The notes: generated by a model from the sequence alone, not told the origin. DNA of 38,053 nucleotides from an uncultured Steroidobacter sp. (GCA_946478975.1 CAMLEO010000027.1:1-38053), one strand, 5' to 3'. Shown: positions 8,447 to 17,671, numbered from the stretch's first letter. Program-made: numbers and translations.

Positions 8447-11050
8447 TTACGGCCCCAAATAAGATGGCGGTACGGCAGCGGTGCTCAGCACCAGCTTCTG
8501 CAAGACTACATTATCGTCCAGCCGCCAAAAATTAATCGTGTGTTTGCCCGCAGTCAGCGGCCCCAACTCGGCTGCCAGGACCATCGCGTTGTCACATACG
8601 GCCCGTGCCCACTGTTTCTTGGCTGGTGTGTCATACCCGCCGCCGGAAGGTTCCAGCGCGGCGGTTAAAATTTGCACAGGCCCCTGGTCGAGCGAAACGC
8701 CGACGCGAAGGCCTTGCGCTCCGAGCGTGTCCAAGGTCGGCGCGAGATACAACGTCAACAGGGCTGGCCCGGCTTTGTTGACTGTGACGTCATATTCGAG
8801 CCGCACACCGTCGGTCGCCGAGGTCGCGGCTCGCCCTTGAGGCACAGCAAGCACTGCGCCTTCGGTTCGGCCCAGATTCGGGATGACGGTCCAGTTGAGA
8901 CCGCTCGCGTTGCGAGCCCGGCTGTAATGCGGCGCCTCGATCGCGATGACACCGTCCGGCGCCGGCGCACGTTTCGCAAATTCTATTGCACGTCCCAACC
9001 GGTCCGTCGGTGTGTCACCTGCGACGCGCGTGATGCTCGGCATCGACTGTTGTGTCGGATCGTTCCAGATCACATAGCTCATGTGCACCTGGGACATCAT
9101 GCCGTCCCACTTGCCGCCGTTGAGGGTGTGATAGCGCCGCGTCAGTTCTTGATCGCGCTGGAACGCTTGCTCGACGTCATCGGCAAAGATGTTTGCTCGA
9201 GGATCGTTGCGTGCGGCGAGGTGCTTGTTCCACGCCGCTGCGTAATACATCCGATAGAGGTTCGACATCGCCGAGATGGGATGTTCCAGCAGCTGGTAAT
9301 AGGCGTCGAGTTGATCGGGCTGCAACTTTCGGCGCGTGTCCAGCATGCGTTGCTCCAGCGCATCCCACTCCGCGACCATGGCGCCGAATTCACCTCCATC
9401 GAGCGCCGGGCCTGCGCCATCGCCGAGCGGAAAGCTGTCCTGATCGATCAGCTCGGGCTTGCGACGCGCGGCATATTTGCTGTACGCGGTGATCATCTCG
9501 CCAATCGCCGCAGCGTGCTCGGCGCCGAAAGTCGTTTGTGCCCAAGCGGCGGGATAGGCGGCGAGCGCGCTTGGAGTCAACGCCTCTGGGTTCCACGCCA
9601 TTGCGAGAAAGAAGCCCAGCGGATATTCCATGGGCTTGATGTCGCCGACATTCACGATCCACAACGCACGTGCACCTCGCTGGTAGGCGAGATTCATTTG
9701 CTGCCAGGTCTTCTCGATCTGGTTGGTGTTGATCCATTTGTAATTACGCGGCCCGCCGACATAGTCGAAGTGATAGTAAACGCCGTAGCCGCCTGCTCGC
9801 GGCGGCGTGCCGGGCTTCGGCAGGCGACGGATCTGGCCCCAATTGTCGTCGGCAAACAGCAGCGTCACATCGTCCGGCACCTGCATGCCGTGATCGTAAT
9901 AATCCTGCACTTCTTTATAGAGCGCCCAGACCTGCGGCGTTTGATCCGCAGGCTTGCCGGTGACCTCGGCGATGATCTTGCGCTGATCGGCAACGATGCG
10001 TTCGAGCAACTCCGTCGCGGTTCCTTCGGCCATCGCTTCGTCGCCGTCGCCACGCATGCCGATCGTCACCAGCGATTCATAACCTCGGCCGTCGCCCTTC
10101 GACATCATTCGTTCGATGCCGCCTCGCCAGAAGGTGCGGAGGTTGGACGCGTTGGTGGTGTAATCCCACTTGCCGCCGGTCACGCCCTTGTCGGAGTTGC
10201 GATGCCATTCGGCTTGCGCGCGAAGCATGGGCTCGTGGTGTGAGTTGCCCATGACGACGCCCATCGCATCCGCCAGCACCATGCTCTGCGGATCGTCATC
10301 GGCGAACGCTTTGCCCCACATGGCCGGCCAGAGATAGTTGCCTTTCATCCGCAGCAGCAGCTCGAAAACGTGCGCATACATTTTCGAATTGACGCCGCCA
10401 AATTGTTTCCTGGCCCAGTCCCGCAGGCAGGGATCTTCGTCATTGATGAAGAAGCCGCGATAACGGACTTTGGGCTGCTCGTGCCGAGCCAGGTTTGTGA
10501 GCAATACATCGTTCTGCCGCCGCACCGGCACATCAGCAAACCAATGCCAGGGAGATACACCGATCTTTTCGGAAACATCGTAGGTGCCGAACACGGCGCC
10601 GCGACGATCGGAGCCGACGATCACGAGCGCTCGAGCCACGCCGGAGAAGGGACGATCGACAACGATTTGTCGATATGCTTCCCACTCACCCTGAAGTCCC
10701 GCTGCATCGATGCGGCCGGCCGCTATCAGCTCATCGATGATGCGGCTCTGGCCAAGCACGCCAATGATGACGACTGCACCTTTGGCTCCATCGCGAGAGT
10801 TGAGTCGCTCCGACGCTCGGCCGCTCACTCGTTTCAAGTCGTCAGCAAAGCTGTCGGCGACATGCTGGACGGCCGAGTCGGCCTCGGCGTCGCTCAGCAC
10901 CGATGCAGGTCTGCCGCCGGCAATCAATGCGAATCCGTTACGCCGCTGCGCCGCTAGTGAAGGCAGCGGCAGGCAGGTCGTTGCGGCTGCTGCCGCTGCG
11001 CTCTTGAGCCACGTTCGACGACTCCAGCGGCCCGCAGGTTTTCCCGACAT
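8447..11050 (-). CDS. GH115 alpha-glucuronidase, Tat-exported
   Basis: An 867-residue enzyme of glycoside hydrolase family 115. The family removes (4-O-methyl)glucuronic acid from internal or terminal xylose of glucuronoxylan; some members act on arabinogalactan side chains. The N-terminus is a twin-arginine signal, SRRTWLKSAAAAAATT, so it is exported folded. Family landmarks are VSPWHWFADVPV (about residue 175), YRGFFINDEDPCLRDWARKQ (about 200), GNYLWPAMWGKAF (about 240), MGVVMGNSHHEPM (about 268), LFADDNWGQIRRLP and IVNVGDIKPMEYPLGFF. The length matches family members that keep the C-terminal beta-sandwich. It is the first gene of a leftward group with the TonB receptor 22 bases downstream. 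Family identity is very secure. The choice of xylan or arabinogalactan substrate is open. Confidence 0.93.
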   Translation of the reverse strand: MSGKPAGRWSRRTWLKSAAAAAATTCLPLPSLAAQRRNGFALIAGGRPASVLSDAEADSAVQHVADSFADDLKRVSGRASERLNSRDGAKGAVVIIGVLGQSRIIDELIAAGRIDAAGLQGEWEAYRQIVVDRPFSGVARALVIVGSDRRGAVFGTYDVSEKIGVSPWHWFADVPVRRQNDVLLTNLARHEQPKVRYRGFFINDEDPCLRDWARKQFGGVNSKMYAHVFELLLRMKGNYLWPAMWGKAFADDDPQSMVLADAMGVVMGNSHHEPMLRAQAEWHRNSDKGVTGGKWDYTTNASNLRTFWRGGIERMMSKGDGRGYESLVTIGMRGDGDEAMAEGTATELLERIVADQRKIIAEVTGKPADQTPQVWALYKEVQDYYDHGMQVPDDVTLLFADDNWGQIRRLPKPGTPPRAGGYGVYYHFDYVGGPRNYKWINTNQIEKTWQQMNLAYQRGARALWIVNVGDIKPMEYPLGFFLAMAWNPEALTPSALAAYPAAWAQTTFGAEHAAAIGEMITAYSKYAARRKPELIDQDSFPLGDGAGPALDGGEFGAMVAEWDALEQRMLDTRRKLQPDQLDAYYQLLEHPISAMSNLYRMYYAAAWNKHLAARNDPRANIFADDVEQAFQRDQELTRRYHTLNGGKWDGMMSQVHMSYVIWNDPTQQSMPSITRVAGDTPTDRLGRAIEFAKRAPAPDGVIAIEAPHYSRARNASGLNWTVIPNLGRTEGAVLAVPQGRAATSATDGVRLEYDVTVNKAGPALLTLYLAPTLDTLGAQGLRVGVSLDQGPVQILTAALEPSGGGYDTPAKKQWARAVCDNAMVLAAELGPLTAGKHTINFWRLDDNVVLQKLVLSTAAVPPSYLGP

Positions 11051-11202
11051 TTCTGGTTTCCAGGCATGCGAATGTGAGCGGTATCATTGCCACGACTGCG
11101 CACGAGGTGCAAGTTCGAACGCACCAAACGGTAAGTTTTAACGAGGGAGCTTTCGCGCTATAACCGCACCCTGTGGCCACGACTACTGAAAGGATCTCTC
11201 GC

Positions 11203-11712
11203 ATGCACAGGAAAGGTCTGGGGCTGGTGATTGGCGTCGTGGCGGCACTGGCGTCCGCTGCTGCGTCCGCAGCCTGCGAATCCGCCGATCATCATCGGCT
11301 CGATTTCTGGGTTGGCGACTGGGACGTCTACGACCAGCCCGCCACGGGCAAGCCTACGGCCCACGCAACGATCACATCACTGATGGACGGATGTGTGATT
11401 CACGAGTTGTACGAAGGGAACTCCGGCGTGCGCGGCGAGAGCTTCAGCATTTACGACGCCAGCCGCAGCGCCTGGCATCAAACCTGGGTGAGCAACCGGG
11501 GCGAGTTGCTGATCATCGAAGGCGGGATGCGCAACGGACGACTGATGTTCGCCGGACATCAAACATTGCAGAACGATCAGCGGCGGGAGATTCGCGCCTA
11601 CTGGTGGCACGATAAAGAGGGCGTTCGCGAATCGAGCGAAAGCTCCACGGATGGCGGCAAGACCTGGCACACCGACTTCGACATCGTATTCAAACCGCGT
11701 CGACGCGAGTGA
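11203..11712 (+). CDS. Secreted DUF1579-like protein
   Basis: A 169-residue protein with a clear Sec signal (MHRKGLGLVIGVVAALASAA...). The mature part has HHRLDFWVGDWDVYD, LMDGCVIHELYEG, SFSIYDASRSAWHQTWV and SSTDGGKTWHTDFDIVFKP. This pattern, alternating beta-strands with WVGDWDV and WHQTWV, is that of a small beta-barrel family close to DUF1579. No enzymatic function is established. The ATG at 11203 is chosen because GAAAGGAT lies 7-8 bases upstream; a GTG at 11173 would add ten residues ahead of the signal peptide. Its stop is only six bases from the stop of the convergent GDYXXLXY gene. Confidence 0.75.
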   Translation: MHRKGLGLVIGVVAALASAAASAACESADHHRLDFWVGDWDVYDQPATGKPTAHATITSLMDGCVIHELYEGNSGVRGESFSIYDASRSAWHQTWVSNRGELLIIEGGMRNGRLMFAGHQTLQNDQRREIRAYWWHDKEGVRESSESSTDGGKTWHTDFDIVFKPRRRE

Positions 11713-11718
11713 GTCTGT

Positions 11719-12201
11719 TCAGAGTGCCTGCAACTCGGCATCTCTCAATGCCACCAGCACCGCTTCGCCGCTGGCGGGATCCACTTTGAATTTGCCATAG
11801 CGCGCACGCGCATATCGGTCTGCCGAGCCTTCTTCGAAGAAATACGCGTTCGTGCCCAGCCACACCCGACCGTCGCGAAGACGATAGCGAATACTCAAAT
11901 CGCCCGCGGCACCGTTGGTGGCGAGGGTGGCGACGCGTTGACTGTCCAAGACCACCGGCGCACGTGAACTTGCGGCGACAGGAATGGCTGGCAAAGATGC
12001 TTCGATCTGAGTGCCGAGCTGAAAGCGCAGCGCCATGTAATCGCCCTGCATGAGGGATCGAGGATCGACCGGTGCGAGCGCCAGGTAGATCGTCTCTCCG
12101 TGATGGATGATTTGTTCCTTGGCGTGGATCGAGTAGTTCACGGCGCCGAGTATCAGCACCGCGGCCAGCACGATGATCGCCCGAGTCAGTGAAGTGTTCA
12201 T
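11719..12201 (-). CDS. GDYXXLXY-domain membrane-anchored protein
   Basis: A 160-residue protein with one N-terminal membrane segment (RAIIVLAAVLILGAVNYSI) and a periplasmic domain with the family signature GDYMALRF, close to the canonical GDYxxLxY. PVDPRSLMQ precedes it and GRVWLGTNAYFFEEG and YGKFKVDPASGEAVLVALRD follow. Its ATG overlaps the TGA of the DUF4401 gene by four bases (ATGA at 12198-12201), so translation is coupled. A longer in-frame start far upstream would run antiphase through the DUF4401 gene and is rejected. In known genomes this domain accompanies DUF2157 and DUF4401 proteins, as here. The function of the trio is not established; an envelope or membrane-complex role is a guess. 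Confidence 0.85.
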   Translation of the reverse strand: MNTSLTRAIIVLAAVLILGAVNYSIHAKEQIIHHGETIYLALAPVDPRSLMQGDYMALRFQLGTQIEASLPAIPVAASSRAPVVLDSQRVATLATNGAAGDLSIRYRLRDGRVWLGTNAYFFEEGSADRYARARYGKFKVDPASGEAVLVALRDAELQAL

Positions 12202-13199
12202 GAAGCGTCCGGCTCGTTCTGCACATTCCGATCGTTGAGCTGATAGGCAGCGGCGAGCGCGGCGACACCGACGCCAAGCATGATGACGGACTTCATCAGC
12301 AAGGTCGTGCCGAGCAGATAGTAGAACTGCGCCACATGCAGTAATGCACCGGCAATCGACACGCCGATCATTGCCCGGCTGCGCAGCTGGAATGCACACA
12401 ACGCGGCGTATAACGCGCTGGCGGCGCCAAGCAACGGCCACAATGAAAACCAGTTCGTCCGCACCTGAGTGTCTCCGCCCCACGGCAGGAAACTGGTGCT
12501 CGGTTCGGACAGCCACGTCGCGAGCGCCAGGCTCACCAGCAAGCCGTTCAACGCGGGGCGTGCGATTCGACGCAAGCCACTCGCCATCCATGCTCGCTCG
12601 GTTCTGATCAGCCCGTACACCACGGCGATAATGGGCGTCCAGATGACGAGCCAGGTGAGAAGTGCCGGCGCCAATGTGATTTGCCGGCGCATGACATAGA
12701 AGTCCGACGCACCCCACCATGCGAAGCGAATCGCCAGCGCCCACGCGCAACAAGCGAACAGGGCGGCCAGCACTTTCGCCAGCGCGTTCGGCATTACTAA
12801 CAAAAGGACGATTTGCATTACTGCGACCAACGCAGCGGTCGCGGCATCGGATTTGAACGCGTCCCCCGCGGCCCATGCCAGTGCCAGCTGGCCCGCGATC
12901 GAGAACGCCAGCGCGAGTTGATCCAGGAAGGCGCCGCTGCGATCGGCAGCGTACAGGCCGAACGCCGTCGACAACAGGATCAAGCCGGCGAGGGCGAAAC
13001 CTACAGGCGTGTCCGGCTTGAAAAACAGTGCGACACACGCGAGCGCGAACAGCCCGGCCAGCCAGCCCGAGCAACCCAGCACGATGCTGATGTACCACGG
13101 ACGTTCGTTGCCCGGCTCGGGCGCTGTCGACGCGTCTTTGATCAGCTTACGGCGCAACAGCTCATCGGTGAGCTGTGCGACAGAGATCCAGCGCTTCAT
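12198..13199 (-). CDS. DUF4401 multi-spanning membrane protein
   Basis: A 333-residue inner-membrane protein. A short cytoplasmic N-terminus (MKRWISVAQLTDELLRRKLI) precedes about ten hydrophobic helices, including WYISIVLGCSGWLAGLFALA. The pattern and gene neighbourhood match DUF4401. The ATG at 13199 overlaps the upstream DUF2157 stop by four bases (ATGA), which supports this start over the in-frame start at 13223. It is the middle gene of a three-gene translationally coupled operon. No catalytic motif is visible. Confidence 0.83.
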   Translation of the reverse strand: MKRWISVAQLTDELLRRKLIKDASTAPEPGNERPWYISIVLGCSGWLAGLFALACVALFFKPDTPVGFALAGLILLSTAFGLYAADRSGAFLDQLALAFSIAGQLALAWAAGDAFKSDAATAALVAVMQIVLLLVMPNALAKVLAALFACCAWALAIRFAWWGASDFYVMRRQITLAPALLTWLVIWTPIIAVVYGLIRTERAWMASGLRRIARPALNGLLVSLALATWLSEPSTSFLPWGGDTQVRTNWFSLWPLLGAASALYAALCAFQLRSRAMIGVSIAGALLHVAQFYYLLGTTLLMKSVIMLGVGVAALAAAYQLNDRNVQNEPDAS

Positions 13200-14200
13200 G
13201 CCGCGCCCTCCGCATGACGCCAATCGCGCACTTGCGACATGAGGATGCGTCCGCTCAGGGTGGAGCTCGCAATCAGCCAGATGGCGATTACAAACATCGA
13301 GCCGAGCCTGTCGAACCCGGCGTGACGGCCCAACATCGTTGCACCCAACACGATCAAACTTCCTGCCGTCAGTGCCAGTGGAAACACGTCATCGCGCTGG
13401 CGGACAGCGTACGCCACTACAGCCGCTTCCAGAGCGAATACGACCAGCCATGTCAGCACTTCGTCGCCAGAAACGCTGGGGCCCATCGTGGCATCGGTCC
13501 CGGCCCAGGTGAGGAATCCAAAGGCGCATGCGAGCGCAAGCCGTGCAACCCAGCGCGGCGTGGCCGAAAGGCCTCGGCTGCGCCTCAGATATTCCGCAAC
13601 TCCCCACAACAGCAAATTCACTGCGCTCGGGACCAGTAACACCAGGGACGTGCTCTCGTCCCAAGGCGCAAATACGATCCACAGCCAGCCGCCTTGGGGA
13701 TGCGAGCCGAAGAACAGCAGCAGGGCACAGTTGAGCACGAGCAGCCACGCCGCGCTGATTGCCGACCATTGTCCAGCGATGACGAATGGCAACCCCAGCA
13801 CCGCCCATGTCAAGAACAGCTCATAGACATCGGCGCCGGTTTGATAAGTTTGACCGAACAGCGCGAGCAACGCGCCGGTCGCAATGAATGCGATCAACAG
13901 CGCACAGCGGCCAAGCAAGTGCGCCGGTGGCTTCCACAATGCGAGCGCGATGCTCGCGACCAGGACGCCTTGCACGAGCATGAACCGACCGGCAACGCCG
14001 AACTCCGACCAGTTAGCCGCGATCAGGAACACGAGCCCGGCCGCAAGCGACAGCACTCCGGTAAGTTGTAACAGCCGCACGACGAACTGCCGCACTTCGC
14101 CGGCGTTCGGTCGCGCATTGGCAATTTCGAAGGCTGCGTCGATTGCCGCAGGAGTGAGCTTGTGATGGGCGGCGAGGGCGTCGAGCTCGCTTCTGTGCAT
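13196..14200 (-). CDS. DUF2157 multi-spanning membrane protein
   Basis: A 334-residue protein. A soluble N-terminal helical region (MHRSELDALAAHHKLTPAAI..., about residues 1-40) is followed by about ten membrane helices. LLQLTGVLSLAAGLVFLIAA and the next segment, NWSEFGVAGRFMLVQ, are typical of DUF2157. It is the first gene of the leftward DUF2157-DUF4401-GDYXXLXY operon, joined to the next gene by an ATGA overlap. No strong ribosome site precedes the ATG at 14200. The biochemical role is unknown. Confidence 0.85.
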   Translation of the reverse strand: MHRSELDALAAHHKLTPAAIDAAFEIANARPNAGEVRQFVVRLLQLTGVLSLAAGLVFLIAANWSEFGVAGRFMLVQGVLVASIALALWKPPAHLLGRCALLIAFIATGALLALFGQTYQTGADVYELFLTWAVLGLPFVIAGQWSAISAAWLLVLNCALLLFFGSHPQGGWLWIVFAPWDESTSLVLLVPSAVNLLLWGVAEYLRRSRGLSATPRWVARLALACAFGFLTWAGTDATMGPSVSGDEVLTWLVVFALEAAVVAYAVRQRDDVFPLALTAGSLIVLGATMLGRHAGFDRLGSMFVIAIWLIASSTLSGRILMSQVRDWRHAEGAA

Positions 14201-14294
14201 CGTTATTAGATAGGAGAGCCGGTTGTGGGACGGCTTATATCACGAGGAACCACCTCGTGACGAAGTTCATTCTGGAAGGCAGGAGGACGGAACC

Positions 14295-15665
14295 ATGCGC
14301 GCACGAGCTTGGGGTTGGGCAGGGTTGCTGGGAGTGATCGCTGCATGCTGTTTGCCGCTGATGTGTGCAGCCGGGCAGTACGGCGCACCTCAGCGGATCG
14401 GGCCCACGCCCGATCAGAAGAACGGTTTTTTCGGCCTGCGACTGGCGCTCAGTCGTGACGGCAGCACCCTGGCCGTCGCCGATCCCTGGTACGCCGGCAG
14501 TGCCAAATGGCCATATATCGGCTCCGGGGCCGTCTCTATCTATCGCAAATCCGGTCATGACTGGCTGTTGCAGACCAGGCTCGAACCGCCGGACGCACGT
14601 GCTTATGACTATTTCGGCAGCGACGTGGCGCTCAGTGCTCATGGCGACACGCTGGCCGTCGGCGCGCAGTACGAGGGCAGGGATGATCCATACGACCCGA
14701 CTGTGAACAGCTCAGGCCCGGGTTCGGTGTTCGTCTATACACGCAGCGGCGATACCTGGTCGCAACAGGCCTATCTGCAATCGGCCACGCCTCAGCAGAG
14801 CGCTTCGTTCGGCGGCACGGTTGAGCTGAGCGCTTCGGGCGACGTGCTCGCTGTCGGTGCTCCGTATGAATCGATCACTCGCAACGGCTCTGAGGTGTTG
14901 CTGGCCGGGAATGTCTATGTATTCAAGCGTACGCAGGGGAGCTGGCAGCGGCAGCAGACGCTGCGTGCGCCGGCACCACAATCCGACGATCGTTTCGGCA
15001 TGGGGCTGCGGCTGAGCGAGAACGGCAGGCGCCTCGTCGTCTTCTCCGGCGAGCAGAACCAGGCCACCGAGGACGAGTACGCCAGCAGCTGGGGCGATCG
15101 TAACAATACGCTTTATATCTTCGGCCGCACCGGCGCGCAGTGGGCGTGGGAAGCGACGATCGAAGGCAACTCGGCCGAGCCGTACTTCGGCGGCGATGGT
15201 TACAGCATCGAAGGCGAGGGTTTCGATGTCAGCGGCGATGGCAACACCGTGGTGATCGGCTCTTCGTATGGAGCGGCGCCCGATGGCGGCAACGGTTACG
15301 TCGCAACGTACGAGCGTGCGGCCGGCACTTGGATCAGCACGGGTGTGACGCTCGTTCCCTCGGTCGCGCAACGATTGCAGTTCGGCAAGCGTGTCACACT
15401 CAGCGCCGACGGCTCGACACTCACCGCCGTGATGGTCAACATTCCGGCGATTCCCGGCAACTATGGTCAACATTCCCTGACGGTGTTCAAGCGGGCCGGC
15501 GCCGGCTGGTCGCAGGTCGCCGATTTGCAGGACAGTAGCGGCTATCTCGAATTCGGCATTTCGGTGGGAATGTCGCGCACGGGCAGAGTGCTGGCGGTGG
15601 GCTCACCGCGATCGATAACTGACCAGGCCCAGGGTGCGGCGATGATCTATCGCTATCGGCAGTAG
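14295..15665 (+). CDS. Secreted FG-GAP-like seven-repeat beta-propeller
   Basis: A 456-residue exported protein. After the signal sequence (MRARAWGWAGLLGVIAACC..., cut near CAAG) the chain has seven spaced copies of an LS-x-x-G-x-x-L-A-V-G pattern: LALSRDGSTLAVADP, VALSAHGDTLAVGAQ, VELSASGDVLAVGAP, LRLSENGRRLVVFSG, FDVSGDGNTVVIGSS, VTLSADGSTLTAVMV and VGMSRTGRVLAVGSP. Each is followed by a strand ending in (V/L)(Y/F)xxxxxxW. Seven repeats fit a seven-bladed propeller of the integrin-alpha/FG-GAP type, several with Ca-binding-like DG loops. Such proteins are surface or periplasmic binders. The ATG at 14295 has AGGAGG at 14281-14286 and is preferred over 14223. Binding partner unknown. Confidence 0.8.
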   Translation: MRARAWGWAGLLGVIAACCLPLMCAAGQYGAPQRIGPTPDQKNGFFGLRLALSRDGSTLAVADPWYAGSAKWPYIGSGAVSIYRKSGHDWLLQTRLEPPDARAYDYFGSDVALSAHGDTLAVGAQYEGRDDPYDPTVNSSGPGSVFVYTRSGDTWSQQAYLQSATPQQSASFGGTVELSASGDVLAVGAPYESITRNGSEVLLAGNVYVFKRTQGSWQRQQTLRAPAPQSDDRFGMGLRLSENGRRLVVFSGEQNQATEDEYASSWGDRNNTLYIFGRTGAQWAWEATIEGNSAEPYFGGDGYSIEGEGFDVSGDGNTVVIGSSYGAAPDGGNGYVATYERAAGTWISTGVTLVPSVAQRLQFGKRVTLSADGSTLTAVMVNIPAIPGNYGQHSLTVFKRAGAGWSQVADLQDSSGYLEFGISVGMSRTGRVLAVGSPRSITDQAQGAAMIYRYRQ

Positions 15666-15670
15666 CAAAC

Positions 15671-16270
15671 GTGTCGCAGGCGGAATCCGCTCGCGTGTCG
15701 CGCTTCGAATTCAAAGGAGTGAAGCGAGCATCAATATCGTTACTCTCGGCGGCGGCTGCCGTTTTGTTGCTGGCCCTGGGCAGCTCGGCGGCGATCGCCG
15801 ATGCGGGCAGCAGTCATGGCGGCCGCAGCTCCATGAGCAGCGGTCGTCAGGGTTACAGCGCCGGTCGCATGGGCCGTTCAGTCCGCGGCGGACAGGTCCG
15901 TGGCGGCCGCTACTCCATGGGCCGCAATCGCGGCGGCTATCGGCGCGGTTGGTTCAATCGTGGCTGGTTCAATCGCGGCGGCCGCAATTATGAACGATCC
16001 TTCGTGAGCATCGGTGTAGGTTCGTCCCGCCGCGGCTATCGTTCATCTGGCGTGTTCTTCGGGTTCAGCTTCACCGCTTCGGAATATCGCCGCGGCTCCG
16101 GGCTTCGCTATCGACGCGATCCGCGCCGGGAATATCGCAGCGACGCCGTGCGAGAAAACGATTCCAGCGCCCAACGCGCAAAGATCGAACACTCGACTCA
16201 GCCTGGTCCCATCTACGCGCCGCTGGTTGCAAGCTCTGCAGCCCCGGAAGTTCTGCCGTCAAAGGATTGA
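15671..16270 (+). CDS. Gly/Arg/Ser-rich secreted protein, unrecognised family
   Basis: About 199 residues. A hydrophobic export segment (ISLLSAAAAVLLLALGSSAA) is followed by a low-complexity basic region rich in Gly, Arg, Ser and Tyr, including an exact tandem RGWFNRGWFNRGG. A short more ordered section, FVSIGVGSSRRGYRSSGVFF, and a tail rich in charged residues complete it. The composition suggests a flexible, strongly basic surface or periplasmic protein that could bind acidic polymers, but no function can be assigned. The GTG start at 15671 is uncertain: no clear ribosome site is present, and GTG at 15695 or 15719 would also leave the export signal intact. It ends three bases before the VWA lipoprotein gene, so the two form an operon. 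Confidence 0.6.
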   Translation: MSQAESARVSRFEFKGVKRASISLLSAAAAVLLLALGSSAAIADAGSSHGGRSSMSSGRQGYSAGRMGRSVRGGQVRGGRYSMGRNRGGYRRGWFNRGWFNRGGRNYERSFVSIGVGSSRRGYRSSGVFFGFSFTASEYRRGSGLRYRRDPRREYRSDAVRENDSSAQRAKIEHSTQPGPIYAPLVASSAAPEVLPSKD

Positions 16271-16273
16271 GGC

Positions 16274-17617
16274 GTGATTTCGTTCAGGTCGCTTCGTTTC
16301 GCCCTGCTGTTGGGCTCGCTGCTGCTGGCTGCCTGTATGAAGACGCACGACGACGACGCGCCAGTGGCGGAAGCGAGCGCCGTACCCGTTGAGGAGGCCG
16401 CCGATCTGCAACATGGCGAAGCAGGTCTGGCTGCAACGTTGGGCTGTGCAAGCTATGACGAACAATCCCGGGATTGTTTGCTGCTCAAAGTCGATTATCG
16501 GGTCGATTCCAAAGACGTGGCGCCGGCCACTCGTCCGCCGCTGAATATTGCGCTGGTGCTGGATCGATCGAATGCCATGCGAGTGAACGGCAAGCTCGAC
16601 GACGCCATCGCCGCTGCGCATTGGCTGGTGCAAAACCTCACCGAGCGCGACACGCTATCGATCATTGCAGTCGATGAGCACGCGACGGTGCTTGCGGCGG
16701 CGGGGCCGGTGATCAACAAGCCGTTCCTGCATCATCGGCTCGGCGATGTGTTTGCGAACGGCGCCGCCGACCTGAGCGCCGGGCTGCGCGAAGGCATTGC
16801 TCAGCTGCGCAGTTCGATCACTGAAGGTCAACGCAAACATTTGTTGCTGCTGACCGATGACGTGGCATCTCGAACGCAGGCCGCGAGCCTGGAACAGCTG
16901 GTGAAACAAACATCGGCGCCCGATATCTCCATTGCGACCTTGTATGTCAAAACGCCGGACCAGATCGCGACGACGCTTCGCACGGTGATCGCAAGTGCGT
17001 TGCCGATCGTCGCGCGAGATGCAGTGATCCGCGTGAGCATGGAGGAGGGGCACATCAGCAAGATGTATGGTGAGCTGCCCATCGCGCCCGCCCAAAGTCA
17101 GACAGCGTCGCTCGGCGATCTACGCGCCACGGAGCATGGCTCCGTGCTAATGCAGCTGGAGCCCGCAGCGTTCGCGTACGGCACGGCCGTTGAAGCGCGA
17201 GTGTCGCTCGAATATGCCGATCCGCTCACCGGCGAAGCGCAACGCCGGGAGATTCGCCTGCGATCCTCGTATGCGTCCGAAGCTCGCCGCTCCCGAGATG
17301 AGGCAAGTGCGCTGTCGATGCTCGCAGACGTGCTCGCGTCGTTGGAGCTCGCGGACTCAGCTTCGCGAGGCCTCGATGTCGATCGATATCGCGAGGTCAA
17401 AACATCCTTCGAATCGCTGCGTAAACGCGCGCATGACTATGCCGTCGGTCACCGCGACCAGGAGCTGCTGAATCAAATATTCGTGCTTGCACACCTGGTG
17501 GCGGAACTGGACGCCGCGTATGCGCAAGGACTCTTGCACGGGCACGAGGAAGCCCGGGCGCAGCTGCCGAACGAGCGCGACTACCTGCGCTACCTGCTGA
17601 CCCACCATCGCGAATGA
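16274..17617 (+). CDS. VWA-domain lipoprotein with degenerate MIDAS
   Basis: A 447-residue lipoprotein. The signal ends in a good lipobox, LLLAAC, with lipidated Cys21. A von Willebrand factor A domain spans about residues 90-260. The metal site motif DxSxS reads D97-R-S99-N-A101, so the final Ser is missing. LLLTDDVAS at about residues 191-199 fits the second metal-contact region. The C-terminal part (about 270-445) is a beta-rich segment followed by helices. Layout resembles secreted VWA proteins of the YfbK type but shorter. Start is GTG at 16274, with AAAGGA at 16261-16266. It lies three bases after the Gly/Arg-rich gene. Role unknown; protein-protein binding in the envelope is the usual VWA task. 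Confidence 0.8.
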   Translation: MISFRSLRFALLLGSLLLAACMKTHDDDAPVAEASAVPVEEAADLQHGEAGLAATLGCASYDEQSRDCLLLKVDYRVDSKDVAPATRPPLNIALVLDRSNAMRVNGKLDDAIAAAHWLVQNLTERDTLSIIAVDEHATVLAAAGPVINKPFLHHRLGDVFANGAADLSAGLREGIAQLRSSITEGQRKHLLLLTDDVASRTQAASLEQLVKQTSAPDISIATLYVKTPDQIATTLRTVIASALPIVARDAVIRVSMEEGHISKMYGELPIAPAQSQTASLGDLRATEHGSVLMQLEPAAFAYGTAVEARVSLEYADPLTGEAQRREIRLRSSYASEARRSRDEASALSMLADVLASLELADSASRGLDVDRYREVKTSFESLRKRAHDYAVGHRDQELLNQIFVLAHLVAELDAAYAQGLLHGHEEARAQLPNERDYLRYLLTHHRE

Positions 17618-17643
17618 ACCGGACCTCGCTGCCGGATTGATTT

Positions 17644-17671
17644 TTGCGGGCCGCGCGCTACTCTTTATATT
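17644..17671 (+). promoter_or_regulatory. Possible sigma70-type promoter for the Svx-like gene
   Basis: TTGCGG (17644-17649) and TATATT (17666-17671) are separated by 16 bases, about 75 bases ahead of the ATG at 17748, which has its own GGAGG site at 17736-17740. The -35 element is weak. Confidence 0.3.

Noticed and set aside
8672..10243. 523-residue open frame on the plus strand
   Set aside because: It lies antisense within the GH115 gene, has high Arg/His content and no domain, and is a frame shadow of GC-rich coding DNA.
12202..13098. Upstream extension of the GDYXXLXY frame
   Set aside because: It runs out of phase through DUF4401. The ATGA overlap at 12198-12201 and the membrane anchor right after it define the real start.
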